DNA of 62,000 bases, from assembly GCA_012295275.1 (NCBI GenBank), contig CM022673.1:4188605-4250604 (forward strand), in the 5' to 3' direction. Below are positions 40,374-59,140 of the stretch, piece by piece. The position numbers and the translations under genes were made by a program. The stretch comes from Chrysomallon squamiferum (Eukaryota; Mollusca; Gastropoda; Neomphalida; Peltospiridae). Below the pieces are notes generated by a model, which ran no database searches, was not told the origin of the DNA, and saw only the letters and a program-made list of their open reading frames with translations. The number at the start of each line of letters is the position of its first letter. The stretch's first letter is position 1.

Positions 40374-41410
40374 CAGTCTATTTTTAAGTCTTTCTTATTA
40401 TACAACAATAGTTTTATTAATGTATGTATGTAAATATATATATATTGTTTATTGTTTTTTAAAACAGAGTTTATACAGCAGTGTAATAGTATGTGGAGGA
40501 AATACTTTACTTGGTGGTTTCACAGACAGACTAAACAGAGACCTCAGCTCCAAAACACCACCTGTATGTGGTTTTAAAACTGTTATTTATATTAAAAAAA
40601 AACATATTTTAAAAAATTATTAGTATAATTTTCACATTAACATGGAAAACATACCATAAAACACAATAGTGTTCCTTTAAAATAATTTTAATAAAACTCA
40701 TTTAATTATGATCAGTCAAAAATAATGGTGGCTTCAAGTCAAAGTACATTTTTAAGCCATATTTGTTTGTTTTTTCTCATTGAATTTGTAAGAACTGATT
40801 AATTATATCATATATGATCAAATTATAACCTAGAAGCTATGATAATAACATAAAAGTAATACAGATATTTTCTCATTTGACATCATTAGAGATTATTTTC
40901 ATTTCATATATATATATATCTTATTGAAATAAAAATGAAAAATAAATAGTGGTGAGGTTATTTAAAATGTTTTATTTTTCAGAGTATGAGATTGAAAATT
41001 ATCTCAGCTTCAACTTCAGCAGAAAGACGATTCAGTAGCTGGATTGGAGGGTCAATATTGGCTTCACTGGTCAGTTTTACTCGTTTTATTAATAACAAAA
41101 AAAATAGGAGGGTCACTATTAGGGTCACTATTAGCTTCACTTGTCTATAACCATTTTATTTCTTTTATTAATAATAGTTTTTCTCTTTTTTTTTTACGTC
41201 TTAATAACTTGTTTAGTATCTATATTTGCAATTTTAATATTCATCAGTGTACTTGTTTGTTTATTTAATAGTTTGATATTGCTGATGAATATATGTCTGT
41301 TGTTTCTTATAATTATATTATATTCCCAGGGTTCATTCCAGCAAATGTGGATATCAAAACAGGAATACGAGGAATCTGGAAAGTCTTGTGTTGACAGAAA
41401 ATGTCCGTAA
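33866..41410 (+). CDS. ACTL6A: ACTL6A/BAF53 (BAP55) actin-related protein, 14 coding exons
   Basis: Coding exons: 33866-33890, 34371-34447, 34799-34967, 35268-35368, 35731-35828, 36342-36436, 37799-37905, 38247-38333, 38767-38828, 39445-39559, 40069-40149, 40468-40563, 40983-41069, 41330-41410. All introns are GT-AG, phases agree at every junction, and the sum is 426 codons plus TAA; human ACTL6A has 429. The N-terminus [17 protein letters not shown] and the C-terminus ([30 protein letters not shown]) are near-identical to the family. The actin-fold nucleotide loop reads [10 protein letters not shown] at residues 166-175, and SPLAGDF lies at 193-199. The region at about 44-70 is the most divergent part and is shorter than in vertebrates. 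The protein is a nuclear subunit of BAF/SWI-SNF, INO80 and TIP60/SRCAP-type remodellers, paired with actin on the HSA helix. Vertebrates have a second paralogue, ACTL6B; this may be the single invertebrate form. Confidence 0.96.
36426..36809 (+). repeat. Duplication of the ACTL6A exon 6 3' end, donor and intron start
   Basis: The last 11 nt of exon 6 with its donor (CATTGGACATG then GTATG, from 36426) recur at about 36680 as CATTGGACATG-GTATGG. Both are followed by the same intron text in the same order: ACAGAT-ATTAAT, TTTTC, ATTATAAAA, ACTGGAGAAA, AACCATT, TTAATAGTGATA and TGGATATA. The offset is 254 bp. A (TA)n microsatellite (36599-36662) lies between the copies. The second copy keeps a usable-looking donor. 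Confidence 0.85.
36599..36662. repeat. (TA)n microsatellite in ACTL6A intron 6
   Basis: Perfect AT dinucleotides over about 64 bp, entered from (TATC)n and left into (AC)n. Confidence 0.95.
36810..37585 (+). mobile_element. Degenerate Tigger/pogo-like DNA transposon in ACTL6A intron 6
   Basis: The left terminus CAGTGGTACCTCCAACTTAC is preceded by a TA dinucleotide, as expected for Tc1/mariner-type insertion. From 37079 a frame begins MDPKK, meets an in-frame TAG after twelve codons, then goes on through 37130-37290. There it encodes an N-terminal CENP-B/pogo-type helix-turn-helix ([14 protein letters not shown], then VVNMARQYE). The DDE catalytic region is absent, so the copy is internally deleted and inactive. 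The right end (to about 37585) matches the right end of the second copy (57045-57546) as far as AATTAAACT-GTAAGT, then diverges, so the last terminal bases look lost. It lies in sense orientation in the intron. Confidence 0.75.
41046..41175 (+). repeat. Partial duplication of the ACTL6A exon 13 3' end into intron 13
   Basis: The exon end GGAGGGTCAATATTGGCTTC (from 41047), its donor and the following TTTTATTAATAA intron text recur from 41107. The second copy has an inner repeat of GGTCACTATTA and ends CACTTGTCTAT where the true donor reads CACTGGTCAGT. It is more diverged than the exon 6 case, so the event is older. Confidence 0.75.
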
Positions 41411-41552
41411 CAAGGTAATTTTTTATTTGTTGTAGACAGACATTATAACTTTTATAATACCAAAAAAATGTTAAAAAATGTTCTGTTGAATTAAAAGTAA
41501 TTATTATATTCATTGTTAATCTGAATTATTGTAATGTTAATGTTTATAGTTC

Positions 41553-41558
41553 AATAAA
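41553..41558 (+). terminator. Likely ACTL6A poly(A) signal AATAAA
   Basis: The first AATAAA downstream of the stop codon, about 143 nt after it. Further AATAAA copies occur downstream in this AT-rich spacer, so the choice rests on position. Confidence 0.5.
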
Positions 41559-44500
41559 TAATTCAACAGGCATTTTATGGGAAAAAAATGTTTAATCACC
41601 GTTCATATAAAATAATATAAAAATATATTCATATTTTGTCAGATAAAATGTTACATATCGAATGTCATGTGTGTATTTAATATTAAATTCGTTTTCTCAC
41701 GAAAACTGTTTAATTCTTCTTCATTTCAGAACAAAAACCCCAAAATGTCAACTGACACAGAGGAAAAGTTATCTGAAGAACTGCAAGAATTTTTATGAAA
41801 GTTCAAACAGACATGAATCAAAGTTAGAAAACAATAATACAACAGAATGAACAAATTAAATATTTGTATAACAACACAAAGACTTTATAACAACTGCCAA
41901 AAAGTCCATCTGTAGATTTACTAGGATAAGAGACAGATCTATATGAATTCAACCATGATGATTTTTTTTTTTTTGATACCGCACAAAATGGAAATTTGCC
42001 AATTTACAGACAATTTATATTAGAACAGTTAAACCTTTCATTGAATCATTCATCCATTAAAAAAAAAAAATTGTTATTCTTGTTTTTGTTTAAATATTTT
42101 AGTGTTTTGATAGTTCCAGATTCATCAAATAGAATAGACAAATAAAATAATGATGAAAATTGACTAAAAGATAAAGAATATTTCTGAAATATTTTATTTC
42201 TTTATCAAACAGGTTTCCGTAAAATAAAATAATAATTATGTATGTTTAGCAAGAATTATATATGCAGTGATGAAGCCATTGTTTAAGGATAAATGATTCA
42301 GAAATATCTGCCAAGTTTGTTTTGTGTTTAGTTTTGGGGTTTTTAATAGTCTTGATTATTATTATTATTTGTTTTGTTATTTGTTAGTCTTTTCTTTTTT
42401 TTTTCTTTCTTTTTTTCTTTAAATAATATCATATTATATCATGTCATAAAATAAAATACAATAAAATAAAATATTGTATTTTCAACTCACGTTTTTTTAT
42501 ATTTGTACGCACTAAACAATATCTGTTATTAAAAAAAAAAAAAAAAAAAAAATCTATAACTAGCTTTACGGAAATCAAGGCTACTGAAAACATAATCAGA
42601 CTAAAATACCATTATTTTACACGAACAGTAACATGTAGAATCAGACCTTTTTGATCCACACTTTGAGCTCTTTCGTATTCTAGACATTAAATCAAACCAT
42701 TTTTTTCAGTGGTCGCCGCTTATGCTGTTATTTTTGTTAGGCGATATAAAACGTTCACTGATGCTATTCAGTAACAGTAACTCTTGGGAGTAGTAACAAT
42801 TGATTTCGTATCCGGGTTTGTTTTTAAAGTTTAACATAAAAGAATATCGCGGTAATGGTAGAAGGAATCACGTTTAGTACCAAATACATCGTGTGATACT
42901 TATTATTATTATAAACAAAAATTATTTTATAGCAATTATTCATTTCAGAAAAGTAGGGCAGTCGTCTGTGTATGTTAATTCTGAAATATTCTGAACATAA
43001 ATAATAATAGTAACGATTATGAGCATAATAATAATAGTAATGAATTTAATAATTTAAAAAAGATTTATAATGATTAGCATTGTGATGATAATGAATTCGA
43101 GATGTAATTAATACTTCTACTGATAAAAAAAAAAAATATATGATTATATGATTATTAAAGTGATTAATTTATCTGTACATTCTACAAGGATAACTATTTG
43201 TATTTTATTCTCTGGTTGTTTTGTTTTTTTAGATAATATGTTTTAAGTGTTTGTTATCTCTCTCTCATGTCTAGACCTTTATCATCCTGTAATCTTATGT
43301 TTTTATTACTATTGTGCTATTACAGCTACTACTAAAATTACTATTGTCTTCATCATCATTATTATTAGACCATACATTATCGGTCAACATTCATGTTTAA
43401 TGGATTAAAAATTTGCTATAAATTCGAGAATTTACTGACAAATATTGTTTACTACATGTATGAAAATTTCATTTTTTCATAATGTAAATATTTTGAACCT
43501 ACTTTAGATCCGGTTCACTAAACCCCTTCCACTGTATCAGTCATTATTGACACTTCTTGAATGCTTTCATATCATTGGTAAATTATCATTGTTTACGAGA
43601 ATGGGCTCTTAATTTTATTCAAGCAATTTTTTTTTACATAAAATAAACAAAATTATCTTTATTTTCTAACTTAGGCTCGCTTGACTTGGCAGCAACAAAA
43701 CTTTAATTTATCCAAAAATGTCCTTGCGGATAAATCTCAAGATAATTTATTGTGCATACAAATTTTCATAGTTGCCCACGTTAATATAATGTATGTAAAA
43801 CGTGAGCTGTTGTTATATATAGCTGCAAAACCTGGATTGAAAAAAAAAAAACGATTTCATTCTTGCCAAATCAGAGATGAGCAGATTAGCCCTTTAAGCA
43901 TGTTATACTTCAATTTCAGATTTCAGATTTCAGCGACATTGTCCACTGAATATATTAGTGAAATGATAACTATGTTCATATTTAACAGCAGTCCATAAGG
44001 AATGCGATGACGAAACGACCTTGGTTAGGAAAGGATAACGCAACGACGTTCACATATTTTGTAGCAGGATTATTTTTATGGTCATCTTATGTTACGAGCT
44101 ATTGTAGGTCGCGCAAAACAACAACAAAAAAAATGTAACTTAGAAGAATAAATAAATTTAAACACCATTTATAGTTATATCACTTTAAACCAGTTATATC
44201 GTTCATTTGTTCAAATAGAACTCTCTTTCGTTAGTTCATACAATGTGGAGGCTTATGTTAAATGCATTATTGAGATATCAATATGTAAAGGACTTTGATG
44301 TGGATAATAATAACATACTATAGTCCGTCATTAATAACAAAAGAAGTTCGAGTGAGCGTGCCCTTTGTAAATATCTGAGACTTAAGTAAGATCAAAAGTA
44401 ACTTGAATAATACAACGTTAAACAAAACGTCAATGACCAAAGTTAAAAGATGGACAACTAATTTTTTATTATTATTATTTTTTTTTTTTTTGGATGAGTA

Positions 44501-44936
44501 CATTTCCTAGTGCAAGATATTTAACGTTCATACTTCATACTTTATTGTTAGCAAAGAGTGGTCTGCAGTTTATAAAATTTATCCAGACTATTTCTTCATA
44601 AAACTATCATTGTCATCATCACAGTCATCGCCATCATTATCATCTTCAAAAATTCATCTGCTTCGGCATCATCTTCAACAAATCTTTCATTGTCAGATTC
44701 TTCTTCGTCGTCTTTTTAAACAGAAATCTGAGGTAAACAATGTTAAATTTGATTTACGTAATACACGCAAAGAAAAACAGAAATGCCCATGGAAATATAT
44801 GTGCAGACAGACGGACTCAAATATTTATAATTATCTGATGGAACTGATCAATGTATTCTTTTTACTTTTATTATGTATTTCTTAATTTTTTTATTATATA
44901 TATATATATATTTTTTTTTATTTGTTGGGGGGGTTC

Positions 44937-44939
<3 letters not shown>

Positions 44940-45019
<80 letters not shown>

Positions 45020-45072
45020 TATTATTATTATTATTTTATTAATTATTTTTTTTATTTTTTTTTTTTTTTTTA
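44940..45072. repeat. (TTA)n, poly-T and TTA/T-rich compound repeat
   Basis: An (ATT)n run of about 45 bp passes into about 32 bp of poly-T and then mixed ATT and T runs. Open frames here are Tyr, Phe or Leu homopolymers. Confidence 0.95.
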
Positions 45073-45184
45073 TACACAGATATGTCCATAAAGGTTACGT
45101 AATAGAATAGCTGATAGTACTAAATAATTGTTTACCTTTGGTACAAAAAACAAAAACAGAGATAAAACAAACAAAAAACTGTAT

Positions 45185-45231
<47 letters not shown>

Positions 45232-46179
45232 GATATCTAAATTACCAGAAACTGATTCAACTGATGAGTTTTGAGACCGATGCCAGGGGAATGTCATGAT
45301 CTTTTACATCATATCAAGAAGCATTTATCTAATATATTAATCTACATTTATAACACGAAACTAAATAAATTATGGATTGTTATGTAAGCATTGGCCTTTG
45401 TACATTTGTCTTTGTTTTCACGATAAGTGATACAAATACAAATATGTTTAATAGTTTATATGGATATATTTTCATTTCGTCTGTTATCTTTTTCTATCAT
45501 ACATGTATTCGTTCGCTCTTCAACCTCTTCTTGATATTGTTTTTTGTGTGTGTGTGTGTGAATGTGTGAAACTTGTACGTCTTCTTCATCATCATCATTA
45601 GTAGTAGTAGCTGTAGTAGTAGTTGTTGTTGTAATGGCAGTATTACTAGTTGTCGTAGTAATGGTATTATTATTATATTCATTAGTAGCAGTAGTTGTTG
45701 TTCTTGCTGCTGTTGTTGTTGTATTGCTTGTCCTAATAATATTAGTATTAGTAGAATTATCGTTATCATCATTAAACCACGTATTTCGCGTATAAATTAA
45801 TCATGTTAAGTCTCAAGGTTGCTGACAGATGATCTGAGACTAATGTGTGGGTACTTCTACAAGAGTAATCAAACAGTACGTCAATGCACACAACATTCGC
45901 AATTAATTGATGTGTACTCACGTCTGATGTAGAGATTAGTCCAGACAGCCAAATCTAGGCACGATTTGTTATTAAATATGTCTCTTTGTATAATACTGCT
46001 GACCAGAAGTCACACGCTTTATGTCATGGGGTCTGTTTTTAGTAGGTAAGATCATATAGAATAACAGTTTAATAACCCGTTTATTAAACAGTACAGCAAA
46101 CTTCACCGTAATGAATGCAATTTAAATAATTTCTTAACCACGATTATATAACTATATTGATGTTTATATTTCTGACAAA

Positions 46180-46320
46180 AATATGTATGTATGTATGTAT
46201 GAATGTTTCTATGTATATATATGTATGTATGTATGTATGTATGCGTGTATGTATGTATGTTTCTATGTATATATGTATATATGTATGTATGTATGTATAT
46301 GTATGTATGTGTTCGTACGT
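46180..46320. repeat. (TATG)n microsatellite
   Basis: ATGT/TATG tetranucleotides with a few TTCTATG interruptions; long frames on both strands are artefacts rich in Tyr/Val/Met or His/Ile/Thr. Confidence 0.9.
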
Positions 46321-47608
46321 TAGTGTGTTTGTAAAAGAAAATGAAGTTGAATGCAGATTTTGTAGCATTTTGGAAATATCATCTAGTGAAAAAGACTTTG
46401 AAAATAAAGGTAAAACACACATACATAAACAGGCATAAACATACAGTCTTACACACACAAACACAGTCCAGTCATATATATATAAATACATATATATATA
46501 TAAACACAAAGACACATGCATACATACACATACATAACATACAATTTATTAAATACAAACAAGTTCGTTGTCAAATTCATCCCAGAACCATTTTGCAGTA
46601 AAGCGACTTTTTTAATTCGCGACAACAATATCTTTGCAAGGCAAACATTAACATTCCGTTTTGTATCGTCCGTTACTGAGCCACACTTTTTTTTTTAAAT
46701 GTTGTTTCAGTGGCAGAAGGATATCCAGATAGCGGGTGAATGGATGACATACACGTTCGAGACTCTTCAGCGGTATCTGACGTTTGAGTACTTCATAACT
46801 GGTATACCCGAATATCGTTCATATGCAGTCTACTCATACGTTCATCAGATAGCAACATTCATTGCTAAATACATACGTACATACATACATACATGTTTAT
46901 ACATTTAAAATATTCTTGTACTGAATCTTATAATTTTATGTAAAATATTGAAATAAATAAATAAACAGTATTAAAGCAGATACTATGTGCAGATCATAAA
47001 CACACACATAAGATGCTGAATGTGCGACCTAGCCCAAGATAATGTTCGAACACACGAGGTACGTGATGCCCATGCTTGTCCGTCTTCATTTTATTATAGA
47101 AATTATTACTTTAGTAAATACAGAATATTACTGTCTGAGATTTATTCATAGTATAATTACAAATCCTAATACGTTCTCATTATTGTTTTTCTGTTGATGG
47201 TTTTTTTTTTTGTTGTTTTTTTTTGACTTAAAAACAGTGTTGTTGTTGTTGCTGCTGTTGTTGCTGTTATTATTGCTATTATTATTATGAGTGGTGGAGG
47301 TGGTGTTTCAATGTATTTCTGTTATAAATAAAATATTTATTTAGAAAAAAGACACCATAATGATGTTTAAGAAAAATCTCTCAAGGAAAGAAGAATATAC
47401 AAATGCTGATGTGTACATGCTTTTGCATATGAATAATCAAATCTTTAATATATTCTTACAATTTTTTTACTGAAATGAATGATTATTGTAGTATAAATAA
47501 CAGAGAACTGAAAAGATAATACGTTTAATGCAGTTTTATTGCAATTGTGAGTTTTAGTGAATACAAAATTACTCAGATAATGGAAAATATATTAAAAGAA
47601 AAAAAAAA

Positions 47609-47662
<54 letters not shown>

Positions 47663-48773
47663 AATAAATAAATAAATAAATTTTCTTTATTTACTGTTAT
47701 TATTAATTTTACATACATATATATAGAGACACACACACTAAACTATAGAAAATATAAATGAAAAAAAAAGAGACTAGAAACGTCAAATTACAGGTGATTG
47801 TATACGCTTAACAAATCTTTATATACGTGTACAAATATATAATCACTGATATTTGGAGAACTACTCTTCGTTAGTATTTAAAAAAATGAATAAAACTATA
47901 AATAATTATGCAGTATTAAAACCAATGCACAACCTATGTCATCCAAAAAGTATATACCGTTATTATTATGCAGTAAGAGTTAACATTGAACGGAATGTTA
48001 GTTTTTTCCTTGCGAAGATATTTTTTGTCGCGAATTAAAGAAGTCGTTTTACTGGAAATTGTTCTGGAATGAACTCGACTTCTTTATTCTTGTCCATAAC
48101 CAAATTGTTACAATTTCTAGCCAGTAAAACGTATGTCCGGCTATGTTAAGAAATAATGACCCGTCAAGCCAATAATATTGGTGAAATTATTTTATTCCCT
48201 GAAGTCCACTCAGATTTAGTAATAAAATGTCCGAGGCTTCTGAGGTTGTTTTTTCACTTGTTTGTTTATGTGGTTTCTTCCCTGCTGTTTTTTTTTTTTA
48301 TTATTTTTTTTTATTTTACAGTATTTTATTTTATTTTGTTTTATTATTTATTTATTTTTTTAAACCAAAAATTATTACAACTAGTTAAAGAGGATGGAAT
48401 CAAGTAAACGTTTTGGACAATGGTTCTTGTTTTCGAGTTTATTCTGTAGACGCGTTAAACTACAACCAGTGTAAAATAAACAATTAGTATTTAGACCAAA
48501 GTACACAAAACGAGTTAACTCTTTGGACCACTTTTTAAAACTGTGAACATTGTCAAATGTAGATCACTTCTTTTCTGACAGTTGTAGAACTGGACAAAAC
48601 AAAATATAATTATTAGTAAAAATAAATGAAACAAAATGTGTAAATATATTATTATATGAACCCGTCGCTAAATTATAGTATTATTTTTTAGGATAATTTC
48701 TGAAGCCTAATAATGTTAATCTGCTACAAATATATACGTAAAATATTATAAACACAACCATAAACAACTCAGG

Positions 48774-48824
<51 letters not shown>

Positions 48825-49483
48825 GTGATGATGATGATGATGATGATGATAAAAGTTACAAAAAGAAATGTTACAATATTTATCAAGTATTGGATGGTTA
48901 TACAAAAACGCACACACACTCTCTCTGACAGATTTGGAATGGGATGTTAATAATGGCAGATATTATACAAAAATCTAATGGTTAAAGGTTATAGTAATGG
49001 CAGTTTAATAACCCCCTTTATGATTTATTACCAAAATGTTTTGGAAAAACTTTTAACATATGTATGCACATTTAATTTCTTTAACACTAAACAATATAAT
49101 ATTGATATGTTTCAAATTAATTTCCAATAATCAGTTTATTTATTTATTTATTTGTTTATTTATTTATTTGCGTATTTATTTACAAATGTTCGAGAAAATT
49201 ATAAAAATAAAAAATATATATATGTATATATATATAGATATATATAAAAATAGATTTCTGTCCACGTTCACTTAATCACCCATTCCAACATTTAAAATGT
49301 TTCCACAGGTACTTATAACACAATCATTTCATTACGAAACTTGTCGTGTGTACAAGTGGCTCTCTTTTCTCAACCTAAACACTAAAGCCTTTCAGAGTGG
49401 GCTTCGTTACAGCGACAACGGCATGTTCAACACTTTGAGTTCATGATTTGTTTTTGCGGTGTTGACTGGATTCCACAATAATC

Positions 49484-56910
<7,427 letters not shown>

Positions 56911-57044
56911 CTGAAAGAAAAGATTTAAAAAAAATTCAATGTTTGAATTAGCACCTAGTATATTGAAGCTGACTGGCATAACGAGAGCAAAATAAATAAA
57001 TAATAAATAATAATAATAATAAAAAAAAAAATAAAGTAAATGAA

Positions 57045-57546
57045 AATAGTGGTATCTCGACTTACGATTGCCCCAACGTATGAGTTATTCGAGTTACGAG
57101 CAGTCGCCCGGTGGATTTTTAAAGGTTGAATTCATAGAAAACATGAGCGAGGTGTACATGTAGTAGACTTGGCTAGGCAGTACGAGCGTAGTACTTCTAC
57201 GATATGTACAATTCTGAAGCAGAATGAGTCGACAGAAATTGTGACTCCAGCCAAAGGCATTAAAATAATTTGACCTCCAAGATAAATACACATTACAAAA
57301 CCAATTTATTACTTTATATTCTCTTTTATTTTGTTTTTATACAATATTTGTCATTTATAAATACATTTTTCTTATTTAAAAACGATACATATCCCCCCCC
57401 AAAAAAAACAACGAACGAAATGGGGTGGGTTTTTTGGGGGGAGGGACGGATTAATGGGTTTCAATTAACTTCAGCTGGGAAAATAGATTTGATATACGAG
57501 CTCGGTCGCGGAACGAATTAAACTCGTAAGTCAAGGTATCACTGTA
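57045..57546 (+). mobile_element. Second, shorter copy of the Tigger/pogo-like element
   Basis: The left end GTGGTATCTCGACTTACGA and the right end (reverse complement CAGTGATACCTTGACTTACG) form terminal inverted repeats and are bordered by TA on both sides. The inside matches the copy at 36810-37585, including the decayed helix-turn-helix remnant (57125-57260, with a TAG inside it) and the shared non-coding right half. It lacks about 250 bp of the left part present in the first copy. No transposase can be made. It lies upstream of the first recognised ZIP exon, in the opposite sense to the gene. Confidence 0.75.
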
Positions 57547-57682
57547 AATGAAAATAAAATAAAACCAAATAAAATAAATAAATTAATTAATTAATTTAAT
57601 TTAATTTAATTAAAATAAATTAAATAAATTTAAATTAAAAATAAATTACATAAAAATAACCAGGAGAAAATGAAGGCTGTTA

Positions 57683-57722
<40 letters not shown>

Positions 57723-58553
57723 GACATGCTTCGTTATTAGCAAAGGCTGGTCACAGGAAACAAATATAATAATTATTTTAAAGAATAAAGAATACATTTA
57801 AATGTTCACTCATACCTCTCCACATGTACTATAAAGGCATTGAAAAAAAAACATTAAACAAAATTTAAAAATCCAACAACAACCAACCAAACAAACAAAA
57901 CAAAAAATACAACAAATAAAATAAAAAACAAACACACACAAAAAAAACACCCAACACAAACAACAACCAAAATAAATAAATAAATAAAAATACCCATAAA
58001 AATAGTGTATATATTTATTACTGTTCTGTTTATTTCAACTTGAAATACAGACGCTTGGTTAGGGTGCGTTTTCTTCTTAAAATGCATTCCTTAGAAACAG
58101 GCAAACGTCTCACAAACTCATCAACCCAGCTGAGAAAGGAAAGCTAGGTACAACTCCATCTTAAGTCTATACTCGTGATCGTGAAATTTTCCTAAATAGA
58201 TTCAGTAATAACACTTGTGACAATAACAGTCAGAGCCAGACTGTTGTGGTTAGAGGTAGCCTAAAGCTCGACAGTGTCTTCACTGAATTATGACAATAAT
58301 AATAATAATAACTTGTTTATCTGCATGAATGGAAGATACGAATCCACACGAAGAATGTATGCATCTTATCATCAGTTATGGACATTAAAAAGAATATAAC
58401 AATGTTTGTCTTTAGTTTTACACAACTTTCACATACGGTGCATTTCTAAAACTTGGTCCCTGGTATCGATTATCCGCTTACATGTATAGTCCCCAGATAA
58501 AGCAACAACAATAAATACCAAAATAATAATAATAACAACAATAATAATAATAA

Positions 58554-58584
<31 letters not shown>

Positions 58585-58839
58585 AAGAAGAAGAAGAAAA
58601 AGAAGAAATAAACAAATAAATAAATAATAAGATGATGATAATGATGATGATGGTCATGACGATAATGATTATAAACAATATAGCATGGGCTACAGTTCAA
58701 AGTAGTATTTTGTAGTAAACTTCCTGTTGTAATTTGACTTCTTAGGCGATCTAAATATAGCTATATCGATGAAAAATCTATAATGTGCGTACTTCCAGTT
58801 ATGACTGAAGCACGTTTGTCATGTACACTCAGTCGATAA
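57547..58839. other. Simple-repeat-rich DNA upstream of the recognised ZIP exons
   Basis: It holds AATT/AAAT runs (57545-57660), (ATT)n (about 57684-57721), A/C-rich low-complexity DNA (57845-57990) and (AAT)n/(AAG)n (58527-58625). The missing ZIP 5' exon could lie here, but I could not identify it. Confidence 0.45.
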
Positions 58840-58844
58840 TGGAA

Positions 58845-59140
58845 CCGGGTTTAGCTCAACGCGTCATGGAGTCGATCCCTGTAGGAGGGACAATTCAACT
58901 GTTTTTGCTCTAGCCAATGACCCACAAAATGCAACAAAGGCCAGTAATAATTATGTACCATCCTGTTTATGGGATGGTGTAGGTAAAGGACCCTTTCTTG
59001 CTAATGAAAAGCAGTCAGCTCATTAAACCGCGGCAGACGATTTTCTCATAATAGTCTTCAACCACGATTATGTCCAGTGCCATATAACTGTAAACAAAGT
59101 GTTTTTCTTTTTTTTATCGTGTCATTAACTAAAACATTTG
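58845..59140 (+). mobile_element. Degraded mollusc-type tRNA-derived SINE
   Basis: A shortened tRNA-like head (TTTAGCTCAAC near 58850, then B-box-like GAGTCGATCCC near 58870) is followed by the body known from gastropod and bivalve SINEs in the right order: GTAGGAGGGACAA, GCTCTAGCCAATGACCCAC, CAAAGGCC, CCATCCTGTTTATGGGATGG, AAAGGACCCTTTCTTGCTAAT, GCCATATAACTGTAAA and TCATTAACTAAAACATTT. The A-to-B-box spacing is too short for a working head, so the copy is old and deleted. The family match is from memory, not from a search. Confidence 0.75.

Larger units (their letters stand above)
41411..49483. other. Convergent spacer between ACTL6A and the ZIP gene
   Basis: No gene is recognised in about 8 kb. 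It holds poly-A (about 42532-42552), (TTA)n followed by poly-T (44940-45014), (GT)n (about 45188-45228), a TAG/TTG triplet mosaic (45585-45770), TATG/TATA repeats (46180-46320), (AAT)n then (AAAT)n (47610-47682), (AAT)n then (GAT)n (48776-48851) and (TTTA)n (49133-49185). A small acidic open frame on the minus strand at 44597-44711 is discussed as a finding. TTTATT near 49135-49185 would supply AATAAA signals for the ZIP gene on the minus strand. Confidence 0.5.

Noticed and set aside
41662-41850. A 62-codon plus-strand frame just after ACTL6A
   Set aside because: It lies past the ACTL6A stop and poly(A) signal, has no similarity to known C-termini, and ACTL6A is already complete with the family-typical ending.
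57780-57860. A possible upstream ZIP exon ending at a GTATGAG donor near 57833
   Set aside because: The frame that would join CPALV in phase reads LMFFFQCLYSTCGE but has no clear acceptor, no signal peptide and is built on a poly-T run.
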